From: Bacteroidales bacterium
GTDB taxonomy: Bacteria > Bacteroidota > Bacteroidia > Bacteroidales > JAIOZK01
Reading direction: 5' to 3'
DNA: 42,864 nt
NCBI GenBank assembly: GCA_021740625.1
Contig: JAIOZK010000031.1
Location: 1 to 42,864 of the forward strand
Below, piece by piece: positions 34,971-42,864 of the stretch (positions are counted from its first letter, which is position 1; each line of letters opens with the position of its first letter). The notes below the pieces were generated by a model. That model was not told the DNA's origin, searched no databases, and worked only from the letters and a program-made list of their open reading frames with translations. The translations under genes and the position numbers were made by a program.

Positions 34971-37900
34971 ATGGATACAAAAAATGATGTTTCCCGAAAA
35001 TTAATTTTAACTCTTTTCTTGGTTTTTTCACTCTCTGGCCTCATGGGACAGTTACAGATCGGTACCGGGACAGCTAATGAGTATTTGCCAATTCGTCCCT
35101 GGTGGGATTATAGTTATTCGCAGGTAATATATTTACAAACAGAGATCAATGCATCAGGAGATATTACCGAACTGCAATGGTATTTTGATGGAGCCTCCTT
35201 AAGTAATTCCAATGATTGGACCATCTATATCGGGCATACTTCGAAAACTGAGTTTTTGTCAGGATCTGACTGGATAGCTGTTTCCTCATTAACCCAGGTG
35301 TGGAGCGGAACATTTCCCGATCCGGGAAGTTCAGGTTGGATAACTTTTGACATTACGGATTTTTACTACAATAATTCTGATAATCTGGTGGTTGCGGTTG
35401 ATGAAAATAAACCCGATGAAAATGGATACTCAGATTACTTTCATAATACTTCAGTTTCTACATACCGCGGATTGGTAGAATATTCCAGTTCAAATATTGA
35501 CCCGGCATCTCCTCCTTCGGGATTAAGAAAACAATACATAGCCAATATAAAGATTGTGATGGGTAGTTCTACCTGTCCGGCCCCGTCTGATTTAACAGAA
35601 ACCAACATTGCCCAAACAACAGTTGATCTGGGCTGGACAGAAAATGGCAGCGCAACTAGCTGGGATATCGAATATGGCGCTGCTGGTTTCTCTTTGGGAA
35701 CGGGTACACAGGTAACAGGTATTGCTTCAAATCCTTACTCGCTTTCCGGCCTCACGGCCAATACGGAATATGATTGGTATGTCAGGTCCGATTGTGGCGG
35801 AGGGGATGCAAGCTCTTGGACCGGCCCCGGGAATTTTACAACACTTGCAGCAGTTCAAACGCTGCCCTTTACTGAAAATTGGGAAAGCGGTAGCATAGGA
35901 AGTGCCTGGAATACCTATACTGCCGGATATGCGCTTATGCAAGTGAATGCAGCTTCAAAGCATAATGGTAGTTATGGTTTGGAACAATACGCGGATGACG
36001 GAAGTTATACTAAACCTTCAGGCCTGGCTGATGCTTATACAAAAGCACAACCCGGTGGTGTGAATGCTTCATGGACCAGCTGGAATTATTTCAGCCTTGA
36101 TCTTTCTGCTGCAACGGCCCCGGAGTTTTCTTTTTGGTATGCTTTAGGACGCAGTTATAACGATAATTATAATTTCTTCTGGGTGCAAATTGATGATGGA
36201 TCCGGGTGGACTGATTTGTTTGCTACGCAACCCGATGGTGATCCAATCCCCTATGAAAGAAAAACCTTTGATTTAAGCTCATATACCGGTGGAACGGTTC
36301 ATATACGCTTTTTCCACAATGGAAAATATGATGACGATTATCTTTATCTGGATGATATTTCGGTGAGTGAGTTTACCTGTCCGGCACCGTCAGACCAATC
36401 GGTTAGCAATATTAGCACTACATCTGTTGACTTGGGGTGGACAGAAAACGGCACTTCAACTTCCTGGGACATCGAATGGGGCGCGCCGGGGTTTACCCAG
36501 GGCACAGGCACAATGATATCCGGAACAACATCCAATCCTTATAATTTGTCCGGCTTATCGGCCATCACGGCTTATGATTGGTATGTACGTTCCGACTGCG
36601 GAGGTGGAAGTTCCAGCAACTGGACAGGGCCACACACCTTTAGCACTACCATCAACTCTTTTCCCTGGACTGAGGGTTTTGAAAACGGGGGTTTTATCCC
36701 TGACGGCTGGACACAGGAGTATGTGTCAGGGATCCACAATTGGGTTTTTCAAACAGGCGGGTACAGCAATTCAAATCCCTCAAGTGCTCATACCGGAACA
36801 TATAATGCAGCTTTTACATATAGCAGCAGTGGTACAAAAACCAAGCTTATCACGCCACAGTTTGACCTTGACGGACAATCAAATCCTCAGTTAAGATTTT
36901 GGCATACACAAGCTGTATATGAGGGGGATCAGGATGAATTGAGGGTTTTTTATAAAACATCTGCCGGGGGAAGCTGGACAATGATCGCTGAATACACCTC
37001 AAGCATTACTAGCTGGACACAGGAAATAATTAATCTTCCCAGTACTTCTTCAACCTATTACATTGCTTTTGAAGGCTATGACGATTTTGGCTATGGAGTT
37101 TGTGTAGATGATGTTGAAGTTTCTGTTTCTGCCTGTCCTGCGCCTTCATCTTTGTATGCAGATAATATTACCCAAACATCGGCTAATTTAAACTGGACTA
37201 CAGGAGGGGCCTCAACATGGAATATTGAATATGGCCCCGAAGGCTTTACACAAGGTGCCGGAACCATGATCACCGGAACAACATCGAATCCATATTCATT
37301 GAGTGGGCTTTCAGCAGGCACTGCTTATGATTTCTATGTGCAGGATGATTGTGGCGGGGGTTCACAAAGCTTATGGTCCGGCCCTTGTTCTTTCACAACA
37401 GTATGTGATGTTGTTAATACATTTCCCTGGACTGAGGATTTTGAAAATGGTGGAAACAGACCGGATTGCTGGACAGAAGAATACAATGTGGGCTCCCATG
37501 ACTGGGTGTTTCAGGATGGGGGAGATATCTATCCTTTAAATGCACATAGTGGATCATACAATGCCGCATTCATACATGAAAACACAAGCTCTTCAACAAA
37601 ACTTATTACCCCGCCATTGGATTTGAGCGCTTTGACCAATCCTCAGATTTCCTTTTGGCATGCCCAGCTTGAATACAATTATTTTGGTACAATTTATCAG
37701 GATGAATTAAGGGTTTATTATAAAACTAGCTCTGATGGGGTGTGGACTTTGATTCCGGGGGCAGAGTATACTACACAAGTGGCTGACTGGACTGAAGTTG
37801 TTTTAAGTCTGCCAAACCCCAGTACTGAATATTATATTGCTTTCGAAGGTACAGATGGGGATGGGCAGGGTGTTTGTATTGATGATGTGGAAGTGGATGG

Positions 37901-40900
37901 AAGTATCACATGCCTGCCTCCCACTAACTTATTGGCCAGCAATATCGGAAGTACTTCCGTTGATCTGAACTGGACAACAGGGGGCGCAACCACCTGGAAT
38001 ATTGAATGGGGTCCGGCCGGTTTTGTTCAGGGAAATGGCACATTGATTACCGGCACTACAAATAACCCTTACAGCTTAAGCGGTTTATCAGCCAATACAG
38101 CATATGATTTTTATGTGCAGGATGACTGTGGCGGTTCGCAAAGCACATGGACAGGTCCGGCGACATTTTGTACTGTAATTAATATTTTTCCCTGGACAGA
38201 AGGTTTTGAAAATGGCGGAGACAGACCCGATGGCTGGACAGAAGAATATGTAAGCGGTACCATTGATTGGGAGTACAGAGATGGGGGCGATGGCGGAATT
38301 CCGGCCCATGCCCATACCGGGTCCTACAATGCCGAGTTCAGCTTTAATACCGGCGATGCTACAATGCTGATAACTCCTGTATTTGACCTGACAGCTTTGG
38401 GCGATCCAAGCTTGGATTTCTGGCATACACAAGATGAATTCATGGGTGGACTAAGTACATTAACAGTATATTACAGAATATCGGAAAGTGACCCCTGGAC
38501 TATGGTACCCGGAGGAAATTTTACAACGGAGGTTGATGAATGGACCATAGAAACACTTGATTTGCCTTCCCCGTCAGCAACATATCAAATAGCTTTTAAG
38601 GCTACTGATGGCGGAGGAACAGGTGTATGTGTGGATGATGTTAGAATAATGGATAACACACCCATGCAATGGGTTTCCAGTACTTGTACCCAAAATACAG
38701 CCTATTCGTACAGAGCTAATTATCAGCAAATAATAGGTATTGAAATTGAAACACAATACATATCTTCTCCCATAGAAATCACCAGTTTCAGAGTGAATAC
38801 AAATGGAGGGACCGTTTATTTTCAAAATATCAATGATTTTAGCATCTATTATACAGGAACTTCTAATGTGTTTGATGAACGGGATCTCTTCAATTTTGAA
38901 ACAATAAATCCTCCAAGTGGAGGTCCAACCAATTACGATATCAACGGTTCACAATTCCTGACAGAAGGCACCAACTACTTTTGGCTGGCAGTGAATGTTG
39001 AACCATTAGCCGTTCCGGGAGAAACCATTGACGCGGAATGTTTGCAGATTACAACAGCATCAAAGGCTGTTTATGTTCCCGATATAACTGCACCTGCCGG
39101 AAATTCTGAGATTCATGCAGATATGGCGTGGACAGGGGCGATTAGCAACGATTGGAATCATACTGGCAACTGGGATCCGCCAGGACCACCGGATACCTTT
39201 ATTCCGATAGTGATTCCTTACGGGACTTCAAACAACCTTCAGCTAAATGGTGATTTGGTAATTTATGGCTATGGGGGCGATTACAATTGCTATTCACTTG
39301 AAATTCAACTGGCAGCTAGTGTAACAAATACAGAGGACCTGGATTGTTTCGGAGATATGGAGGTGGCAGGCACGTATACATCTACAAACAATGCTTCTAA
39401 TTCGCATAAAATTAACAGTGGAGGTGAACTGTATATTACAACTTCAGGCGTGGTAAATATTGGAAATAATATTAATGGAGAAGCTGATTTGATTGTTGGC
39501 AGTGATATCCATTCAGGTGGAACATTGATGAATATTGGAGGGGAGCTTTATGTTGCCGACCAAATCCACCTTCATGATAATGCAACTGTTATTACCGGAA
39601 GCCAGGCAATCATTTTTGCGGGAAAAGGAGGAGGTGGGTCTCCTTACAGTTCCGATAATCCTGCCACATTTTACGTTGAAGACGGCGCATTGGGCAACAT
39701 TATGAATGCAACAATTAAAGTTTGCGGAAAAACTTCGCCCGGTTATAATACTGTGGATATTCGATCAGAAGATTTTGATTTATCAAGTAACGCTAACTTT
39801 GAGATTTGTCATGCTGATGCAGCCACTCACTATGATGCCAATGTAAGTATTGTGGATGGTGCTGAGATGGTGAATTTTATTGTCAATAAGCCGGGAAATG
39901 AGGTTGTTCTGCAGAGTAACTTAAATTGTTCCGGAGACTTCATGCTCAGACCTGAAGCACAATTTACCGTGGATGCAGGCAATACCATCAGTGTTGCGCA
40001 GGATTTTAAACTTGAATCTGATGCAAACGGGACGGCCTCTTTTATTAATTACGGAAACCTGATGGTGGGAGGTCAAGCAACGATGGAATGCTGGATCGAC
40101 GGATACGGTGGCGGTAGTGACCTGGATGGATGGCACTTCCTGTCTTCGCCTGTAGCTGGTCAGTCTATGAACTCAGGTGGTTTTACAACGGATCCCGGGA
40201 ATTTTGATTTTTACCGCTGGCATGAGCCCAGTAAAACATGGGAAAACTATGATATTCACCTTTGGGATACTTTTTCTTTAGGCACCGGATATCTGGTAGC
40301 TTATGAAACCGGGGCTACAAAAACCTTTACAGGAGATGCCTCAGGATTTAATACTTCTGATGTTGGACCACTGCTTGTTACGAATAATGGTGCAGACCCA
40401 CATGGATTTAATCTTTTGGGCAATCCTTATCCAAGTGCCATCATATGGGATAATGCCTGGGCAACTGGTTCGATTGCCAGCTATGTCAAAATCTGGAAAG
40501 AGTCTGCTTCTTCATATATAGATATTGCTAATGGAGAAATTATTCCAGCTTTGAACGGCTTTATGGTATATTCCCATGATGATGAAACGACAGTTAACAT
40601 TCCGGCCTCAGCCAGAACACATGATGCTGCGGCCTGGTTTAAGAATGATGTGCGTAAGGTCAAACTACTTGCTCACGATATGGATCAGACTGTTTACCAG
40701 GAAAGTGTAATATTATTTAATGAGAATGCCACATCCGGATATGATCGATTTCTTGATTCCAGATACCTGCATGGCTACGCCCCTGCTTTATATAGTTTTG
40801 CTGATGGTATTGGCATGTCTACCAATGCTATTGCCTGGAATTCAGACCTGGTCATTCCGTTCTGCTTTGAGAAAAATGCTTCTTCAAACTTCATGATCGA

Positions 40901-41294
40901 ACTGGCCGAAAGCATCGAAGGGATGGATGTTTATCTGAAAGATCTCAAAACCAATACAAGCATTAATCTTAGCGAATATGGGACCTATGCCTTCACCTCG
41001 GCAGAAGGGGATGATCCATATCGATTTGAAATTTTGTTTGTTGCTGCTGGTATTGAAGTTATGCAGCCCCTGGCCGGAGCGCACATCTACTGCGATGGCG
41101 ATATCCTTACCATCGATAATTTGAAAGGTGAAATCAGAATGGATATAATCAACATTCAGGGATGCATCATGCAATCCGAAGAATTTAGGAGCAATGGTCA
41201 TGCTGTATTTGATGTTCAATTGCCGGGTGGTATTTATCTGGTGCGCATATACAACAATGGAGAAGCGAAGACAACAAAAGTATTTGTGAAATAA
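34971..41294 (+). CDS. Giant T9SS-exported multidomain protein (Fn3/MAM-like repeats, BNR-associated domain)
   Basis: A 2107-residue secreted protein. The signal peptide ends near LMGQ (residue ~27). After an N-terminal beta domain (~28-200) come four tandem Fn3 units (starting CPAPS or CLPPT), each followed by a MAM/choice-of-anchor J-like jelly roll (FPWTEGFENGG, FPWTEDFENGG). Near residue 1230 is a domain like that preceding BNR-neuraminidases (SFRVNTNGGTVYF, EGTNYFWLAVNV). A long low-complexity beta region follows (~1390-1900), resembling repeat-helix or autotransporter-like cores. The C-terminus ends with a T9SS type A sorting domain (GGIYLVRIYNNGEAKTTKVFVK-type). No catalytic domain is seen, so an adhesin or matrix role is the best guess. 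It is followed by a 75-residue peptide gene. Confidence 0.88.
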   Translation: MDTKNDVSRKLILTLFLVFSLSGLMGQLQIGTGTANEYLPIRPWWDYSYSQVIYLQTEINASGDITELQWYFDGASLSNSNDWTIYIGHTSKTEFLSGSDWIAVSSLTQVWSGTFPDPGSSGWITFDITDFYYNNSDNLVVAVDENKPDENGYSDYFHNTSVSTYRGLVEYSSSNIDPASPPSGLRKQYIANIKIVMGSSTCPAPSDLTETNIAQTTVDLGWTENGSATSWDIEYGAAGFSLGTGTQVTGIASNPYSLSGLTANTEYDWYVRSDCGGGDASSWTGPGNFTTLAAVQTLPFTENWESGSIGSAWNTYTAGYALMQVNAASKHNGSYGLEQYADDGSYTKPSGLADAYTKAQPGGVNASWTSWNYFSLDLSAATAPEFSFWYALGRSYNDNYNFFWVQIDDGSGWTDLFATQPDGDPIPYERKTFDLSSYTGGTVHIRFFHNGKYDDDYLYLDDISVSEFTCPAPSDQSVSNISTTSVDLGWTENGTSTSWDIEWGAPGFTQGTGTMISGTTSNPYNLSGLSAITAYDWYVRSDCGGGSSSNWTGPHTFSTTINSFPWTEGFENGGFIPDGWTQEYVSGIHNWVFQTGGYSNSNPSSAHTGTYNAAFTYSSSGTKTKLITPQFDLDGQSNPQLRFWHTQAVYEGDQDELRVFYKTSAGGSWTMIAEYTSSITSWTQEIINLPSTSSTYYIAFEGYDDFGYGVCVDDVEVSVSACPAPSSLYADNITQTSANLNWTTGGASTWNIEYGPEGFTQGAGTMITGTTSNPYSLSGLSAGTAYDFYVQDDCGGGSQSLWSGPCSFTTVCDVVNTFPWTEDFENGGNRPDCWTEEYNVGSHDWVFQDGGDIYPLNAHSGSYNAAFIHENTSSSTKLITPPLDLSALTNPQISFWHAQLEYNYFGTIYQDELRVYYKTSSDGVWTLIPGAEYTTQVADWTEVVLSLPNPSTEYYIAFEGTDGDGQGVCIDDVEVDGSITCLPPTNLLASNIGSTSVDLNWTTGGATTWNIEWGPAGFVQGNGTLITGTTNNPYSLSGLSANTAYDFYVQDDCGGSQSTWTGPATFCTVINIFPWTEGFENGGDRPDGWTEEYVSGTIDWEYRDGGDGGIPAHAHTGSYNAEFSFNTGDATMLITPVFDLTALGDPSLDFWHTQDEFMGGLSTLTVYYRISESDPWTMVPGGNFTTEVDEWTIETLDLPSPSATYQIAFKATDGGGTGVCVDDVRIMDNTPMQWVSSTCTQNTAYSYRANYQQIIGIEIETQYISSPIEITSFRVNTNGGTVYFQNINDFSIYYTGTSNVFDERDLFNFETINPPSGGPTNYDINGSQFLTEGTNYFWLAVNVEPLAVPGETIDAECLQITTASKAVYVPDITAPAGNSEIHADMAWTGAISNDWNHTGNWDPPGPPDTFIPIVIPYGTSNNLQLNGDLVIYGYGGDYNCYSLEIQLAASVTNTEDLDCFGDMEVAGTYTSTNNASNSHKINSGGELYITTSGVVNIGNNINGEADLIVGSDIHSGGTLMNIGGELYVADQIHLHDNATVITGSQAIIFAGKGGGGSPYSSDNPATFYVEDGALGNIMNATIKVCGKTSPGYNTVDIRSEDFDLSSNANFEICHADAATHYDANVSIVDGAEMVNFIVNKPGNEVVLQSNLNCSGDFMLRPEAQFTVDAGNTISVAQDFKLESDANGTASFINYGNLMVGGQATMECWIDGYGGGSDLDGWHFLSSPVAGQSMNSGGFTTDPGNFDFYRWHEPSKTWENYDIHLWDTFSLGTGYLVAYETGATKTFTGDASGFNTSDVGPLLVTNNGADPHGFNLLGNPYPSAIIWDNAWATGSIASYVKIWKESASSYIDIANGEIIPALNGFMVYSHDDETTVNIPASARTHDAAAWFKNDVRKVKLLAHDMDQTVYQESVILFNENATSGYDRFLDSRYLHGYAPALYSFADGIGMSTNAIAWNSDLVIPFCFEKNASSNFMIELAESIEGMDVYLKDLKTNTSINLSEYGTYAFTSAEGDDPYRFEILFVAAGIEVMQPLAGAHIYCDGDILTIDNLKGEIRMDIINIQGCIMQSEEFRSNGHAVFDVQLPGGIYLVRIYNNGEAKTTKVFVK
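35573..38652 (+). repeat. Four tandem Fn3 + MAM-like repeat units inside the giant gene
   Basis: Repeat starts, marked by the Cys codon of CPAPS/CLPPT, are at 35573, 36377, 37132 and 37910, giving periods of about 804, 755 and 778 bp. Each unit holds a Fn3 domain with the pattern NPYSLSGLxAxTxYDxYVxxDCGG and then a FPWTExFENGG jelly roll. Units 3 and 4 are the most alike (NLNWTTGG). The pattern implies stepwise duplication, and recombination could change the copy number. Confidence 0.8.
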
Positions 41295-41313
41295 TCCTCA
41301 ATTGCAGATAGAT

Positions 41314-41541
41314 ATGAGAAAAAAAATATTGAAAATGTTATTTGTATTTGCCATTTTGCTCATGAGTAATGGAGTTTTTACCCAGACCGGTGCACCTTTG
41401 CCACCGGGTCATGGTGAAACGGATGATCAACAGGGGCAGGCAGCGCCTATTGGCAGTGGTGTTTTCTTACTGATAGGAATGGGAGCAGCCTATGCCGGCA
41501 AAAAAGTATATGATATTAAAAGAAATCGCTACCAGGATTAG
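41314..41541 (+). CDS. Small exported protein with C-terminal PID-CTERM-like anchor
   Basis: A 75-residue protein with a signal peptide (MRKKILKMLFVFAILLMSNGVF), a short Pro/Gly/acidic linker (PPGHGETDD), and a C-terminal module APIGSGVFLLIGMGAAYAGKK followed by KVYDIKRNR. The layout matches the small Bacteroidota proteins with a PID-type CTERM sorting signal (P-I-D/G, transmembrane segment, basic tail); here the D is a G. The start is placed at 41314 (MRKK) rather than an upstream TTG at 41302, because the signal peptide begins there. It lies 19 bases after the giant protein gene and ends just before a terminator, so the two are probably one transcription unit. Confidence 0.6.
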   Translation: MRKKILKMLFVFAILLMSNGVFTQTGAPLPPGHGETDDQQGQAAPIGSGVFLLIGMGAAYAGKKVYDIKRNRYQD

Positions 41542-41597
41542 AAAACAACTGATCATGGCTACGGGTTTTTATTTCAAATCTTATGGCTGATAAGAAT

Positions 41598-41634
41598 AAA
41601 ATCCCCCCTCACGAATAAGGGAGGATTTTTTTAA
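41598..41634. terminator. Bidirectional terminator between the small exported gene and rnpB
   Basis: A strong stem (AAAATCCCCCCT from 41598 against AGGGAGGATTTT from 41618, with some G-T pairing) with an 8-nt loop is followed on the plus strand by a run of seven T. On the minus strand it is followed by ATTTTATTC. It ends the giant-protein unit and can also end RNase P RNA transcription. Confidence 0.8.
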
Positions 41635-42021
41635 CAAGCCCGTAAGCGGGATTCTGTTTTAAACTGTCATTTATCTGGCCCCTGCATTGCTGCAGGGATC
41701 TAGCAGCCAACCCCCCGGGATCGGACGGGCCGCCCTTATCCTTGCGGACCCCCGGTATATTTGGCCTTTCAGCCCATGAGGTTTGCCTGCATGCTGCGTC
41801 ACCGCAACAAGCCGTGGTCTCTTACACCGCGTTTTCACCTTTACCCGCCGTAGCCCTGGCGAAGGCGGGCCCTCGCTCAAATAGCCACAACAAGGCAGTC
41901 TGTTTTCTGTGGCACTTGCTGTATCCCACCATATGGTGAAACCCTTCCCGTTAGGAAGCATGGCGCCCTTTGCTGTCCCGACTTTCCTCCACCCGTATGG
42001 GCAGCGACAGCCCGGCTTGTT
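41633..42021 (-). ncRNA. rnpB: RNase P RNA (bacterial class A)
   Basis: The minus-strand sequence has the core of RNase P RNA, the ribozyme that trims tRNA 5' leaders. The universally conserved 5' block GGAGGAAAGTCGGGACAGC is at 41990-41972. The 3' conserved block (AGATAAATGACAG... then ACAGAA) is at about 41675-41651. The 5' end AACAAGCC (42021-42014) pairs with GGCTTGTT at the 3' end (41640-41633), forming helix P1. The length of about 389 nt is normal. The plus strand has GC-rich open frames that are artefacts. The ends are set from P1 and may shift by a few bases. Confidence 0.95.
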
Positions 42022-42194
42022 AAGAACGTTGATCCAGGCAAATTCGTTGAAATGATATTTGCCAGTAAATATGTTGTATCCGGTTTTTTTATGCTGGATT
42101 TTACCTTCTATCTTGTCTTAATGCAAAGATACACAAAGGATACAAGTCCAATAAATGATATACGCAATCATTTTTAGAATGTTCCACTTATGTT

Positions 42195-42202
42195 TATTTT
42201 TG
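42195..42202 (+). promoter_or_regulatory. Possible -7 box upstream of tatA
   Basis: TATTTTTG matches TAnnTTTG and lies 22 bases before the tatA ATG at 42224. No good -33 element is visible, so the call is weak. Confidence 0.3.
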
Positions 42203-42223
42203 TGTTTGTTATATTTTAATCGT

Positions 42224-42490
42224 ATGGATATGATACTACTTGGTATGTTTGGCGGTCCGGAGATCATCATCATTGCTGTGGTGATCCTGCTGCTGTTTGG
42301 CGGCAAGAAGCTGCCCGAGCTAATGAAAGGTCTTGGCAAAGGCATTCGTGATTTTAAGGATGCCACCAGTGGGAACGACATGAAAAAAGAATTTGATGAT
42401 GTGAAGAAAGAAGTCCGCAATGCAGGAGAAGGTATGAGCAAGGCCAATGATGCGGCAAAATCCCTGGGAAAACCCTTGCGGAAAAAATAA
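42224..42490 (+). CDS. tatA: Sec-independent protein translocase TatA/E
   Basis: An 88-residue single-span protein of the twin-arginine translocase. One hydrophobic helix (PEIIIIAVVILLLFGGKK, residues ~10-27) is followed by the hinge and amphipathic helix LPELMKGLGKGIRDFKDA, the TatA/E signature, and a charged tail (MKKEFDDVKKEVRN). It oligomerises to form the translocation pathway for folded proteins. The ATG at 42224 is chosen because upstream codons in the same open frame are non-homologous hydrophobic residues. ATG 42230 is also possible. tatC is not in the window. Confidence 0.93.
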   Translation: MDMILLGMFGGPEIIIIAVVILLLFGGKKLPELMKGLGKGIRDFKDATSGNDMKKEFDDVKKEVRNAGEGMSKANDAAKSLGKPLRKK

Positions 42491-42570
42491 GTCTTTCCCG
42501 GGGCAATTCTGTTGGCTTGCATTTCAGATACGCAAAACCGGTTAGAAAAGTCAGGAAGCTATTTTCCTAA

Positions 42571-42655
42571 ATCGTACAATCGCCCAATCAATCACCCACC
42601 CATCCAATATGCATAATTTGGAAATATTAATATCGCGATTAAACGATTGTACGAT
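42571..42655. repeat. Perfect 12-bp inverted repeat in the terminal gap
   Basis: ATCGTACAATCG (42571-42582) and CGATTGTACGAT (42644-42655) are exact reverse complements separated by 61 bases. The gap 42491-42864 otherwise shows only AT-rich sequence and a weak minus-strand frame at its end. Similar CGATTGTACGAT strings recur as dispersed repeats in Bacteroidota (recalled, not searched). Confidence 0.55.
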
Positions 42656-42744
42656 GTATCGATATTCGAAGTAGTATCTCGTCCGATTCATGTTTTCAGT
42701 TCACTTCGTTCCTGAAAATATAGTCCTAAAGTTTCGCACTTAAT

Positions 42745-42864
42745 TTAAATGTCTGTTATTACCTGTTTATAGAGAAAGATTGTTTTTCTATGTTGTTGAA
42801 TAACAGTCAATATAAGTTTTCCTTTTTCGTCATGCCGCATCATGGTGCATATAATCCTCTTGGA
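42745..42864 (-). CDS. Possible C-terminal fragment of a gene extending past the window
   Basis: A minus-strand frame is open from the window edge to a TAA at 42747-42745, about 39 residues, including RIICTMMRHDEKGKLI. There is no recognisable family and the fragment is short, so it may be chance. It would be the end of a gene convergent with tatA. Confidence 0.2.
   Translation of the reverse strand, partial: SKRIICTMMRHDEKGKLILTVIQQHRKTIFLYKQVITDI

Noticed and set aside
35573-38652. CRISPR-like or non-coding tandem repeat
   Set aside because: The repeat keeps one reading frame and encodes Fn3 and MAM-like domains; no CRISPR array is present anywhere in the window.
41671-41961. GC-rich open frames on both strands near 41.7-41.9 kb
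   Set aside because: They lie inside the RNase P RNA gene, whose conserved blocks and P1 pairing are clear.

Overview
The window comes from a Bacteroidota chromosome, most likely a Bacteroidales/Marinilabiliales-type anaerobe or marine relative. The evidence is two secreted proteins with type IX secretion (T9SS) C-terminal sorting domains, a periplasmic-sensing hybrid two-component regulator of the TPR-HisKA-HATPase-REC-AraC kind, several outer-membrane beta-barrels, promoter-like TAnnTTTG boxes, and housekeeping genes (dnaE, trxA, gyrB, tatA, RNase P RNA) of the Bacteroidota type. No species can be named from the sequence alone.

Layout. 1-136: 3' end (domains V and VI) of a group II intron whose body lies outside the window. 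460-2628 (-): secreted arylsulfotransferase-family protein with a T9SS tail. 2811-7723 (+): dnaE, trxA and a DUF58 protein. 7895-10830 (-): a translationally coupled pair, a PorV/PorQ-like barrel followed by a helix-hairpin-helix plus beta-barrel protein. 10964-12088 (-): MFS transporter, divergent from a DUF2461 gene (12167-12853, +). 12900-13083: a REP/BIME-like palindromic element. 13091-15052 (-): gyrB. 15370-16107 (+): AT-rich, apparently 5'-truncated SBD-HNH (phosphorothioate-DNA type) endonuclease. 16392-19608 (+): nitronate monooxygenase-like flavoprotein, condensation-fold acyltransferase and zinc-ribbon membrane protein. 19617-20258 (-): CPBP-family membrane protein without the catalytic glutamates. 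20543-21685 (+): N5-(carboxyethyl)ornithine synthase-like dehydrogenase. 21690-26496 (-): large TPR protein plus a plugless outer-membrane barrel. 26681-31469 (+): Cache/PAS sensor kinase, lone receiver and receiver-kinase, packed tightly as one phosphorelay. 31716-34844 (+): TPR hybrid two-component regulator. 34971-41541 (+): 2107-residue T9SS-exported multidomain protein and a small C-terminal-anchor-like peptide. 41633-42021 (-): RNase P RNA. 42224-42490 (+): tatA.

How the parts fit. Core replication and RNA-processing genes are interleaved with envelope and signalling modules. The signalling block (26.7-34.8 kb) lies directly upstream of the giant secreted protein, which has its own promoter-like sequence, so the hybrid regulator is a plausible controller of that protein; this is inference. 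The least described modules are the HhH-barrel pair, the flavoprotein/acyltransferase/zinc-ribbon operon, the TPR-barrel pair and the three-gene phosphorelay without an obvious output domain. Intergenic regions are rich in short palindromic repeats.
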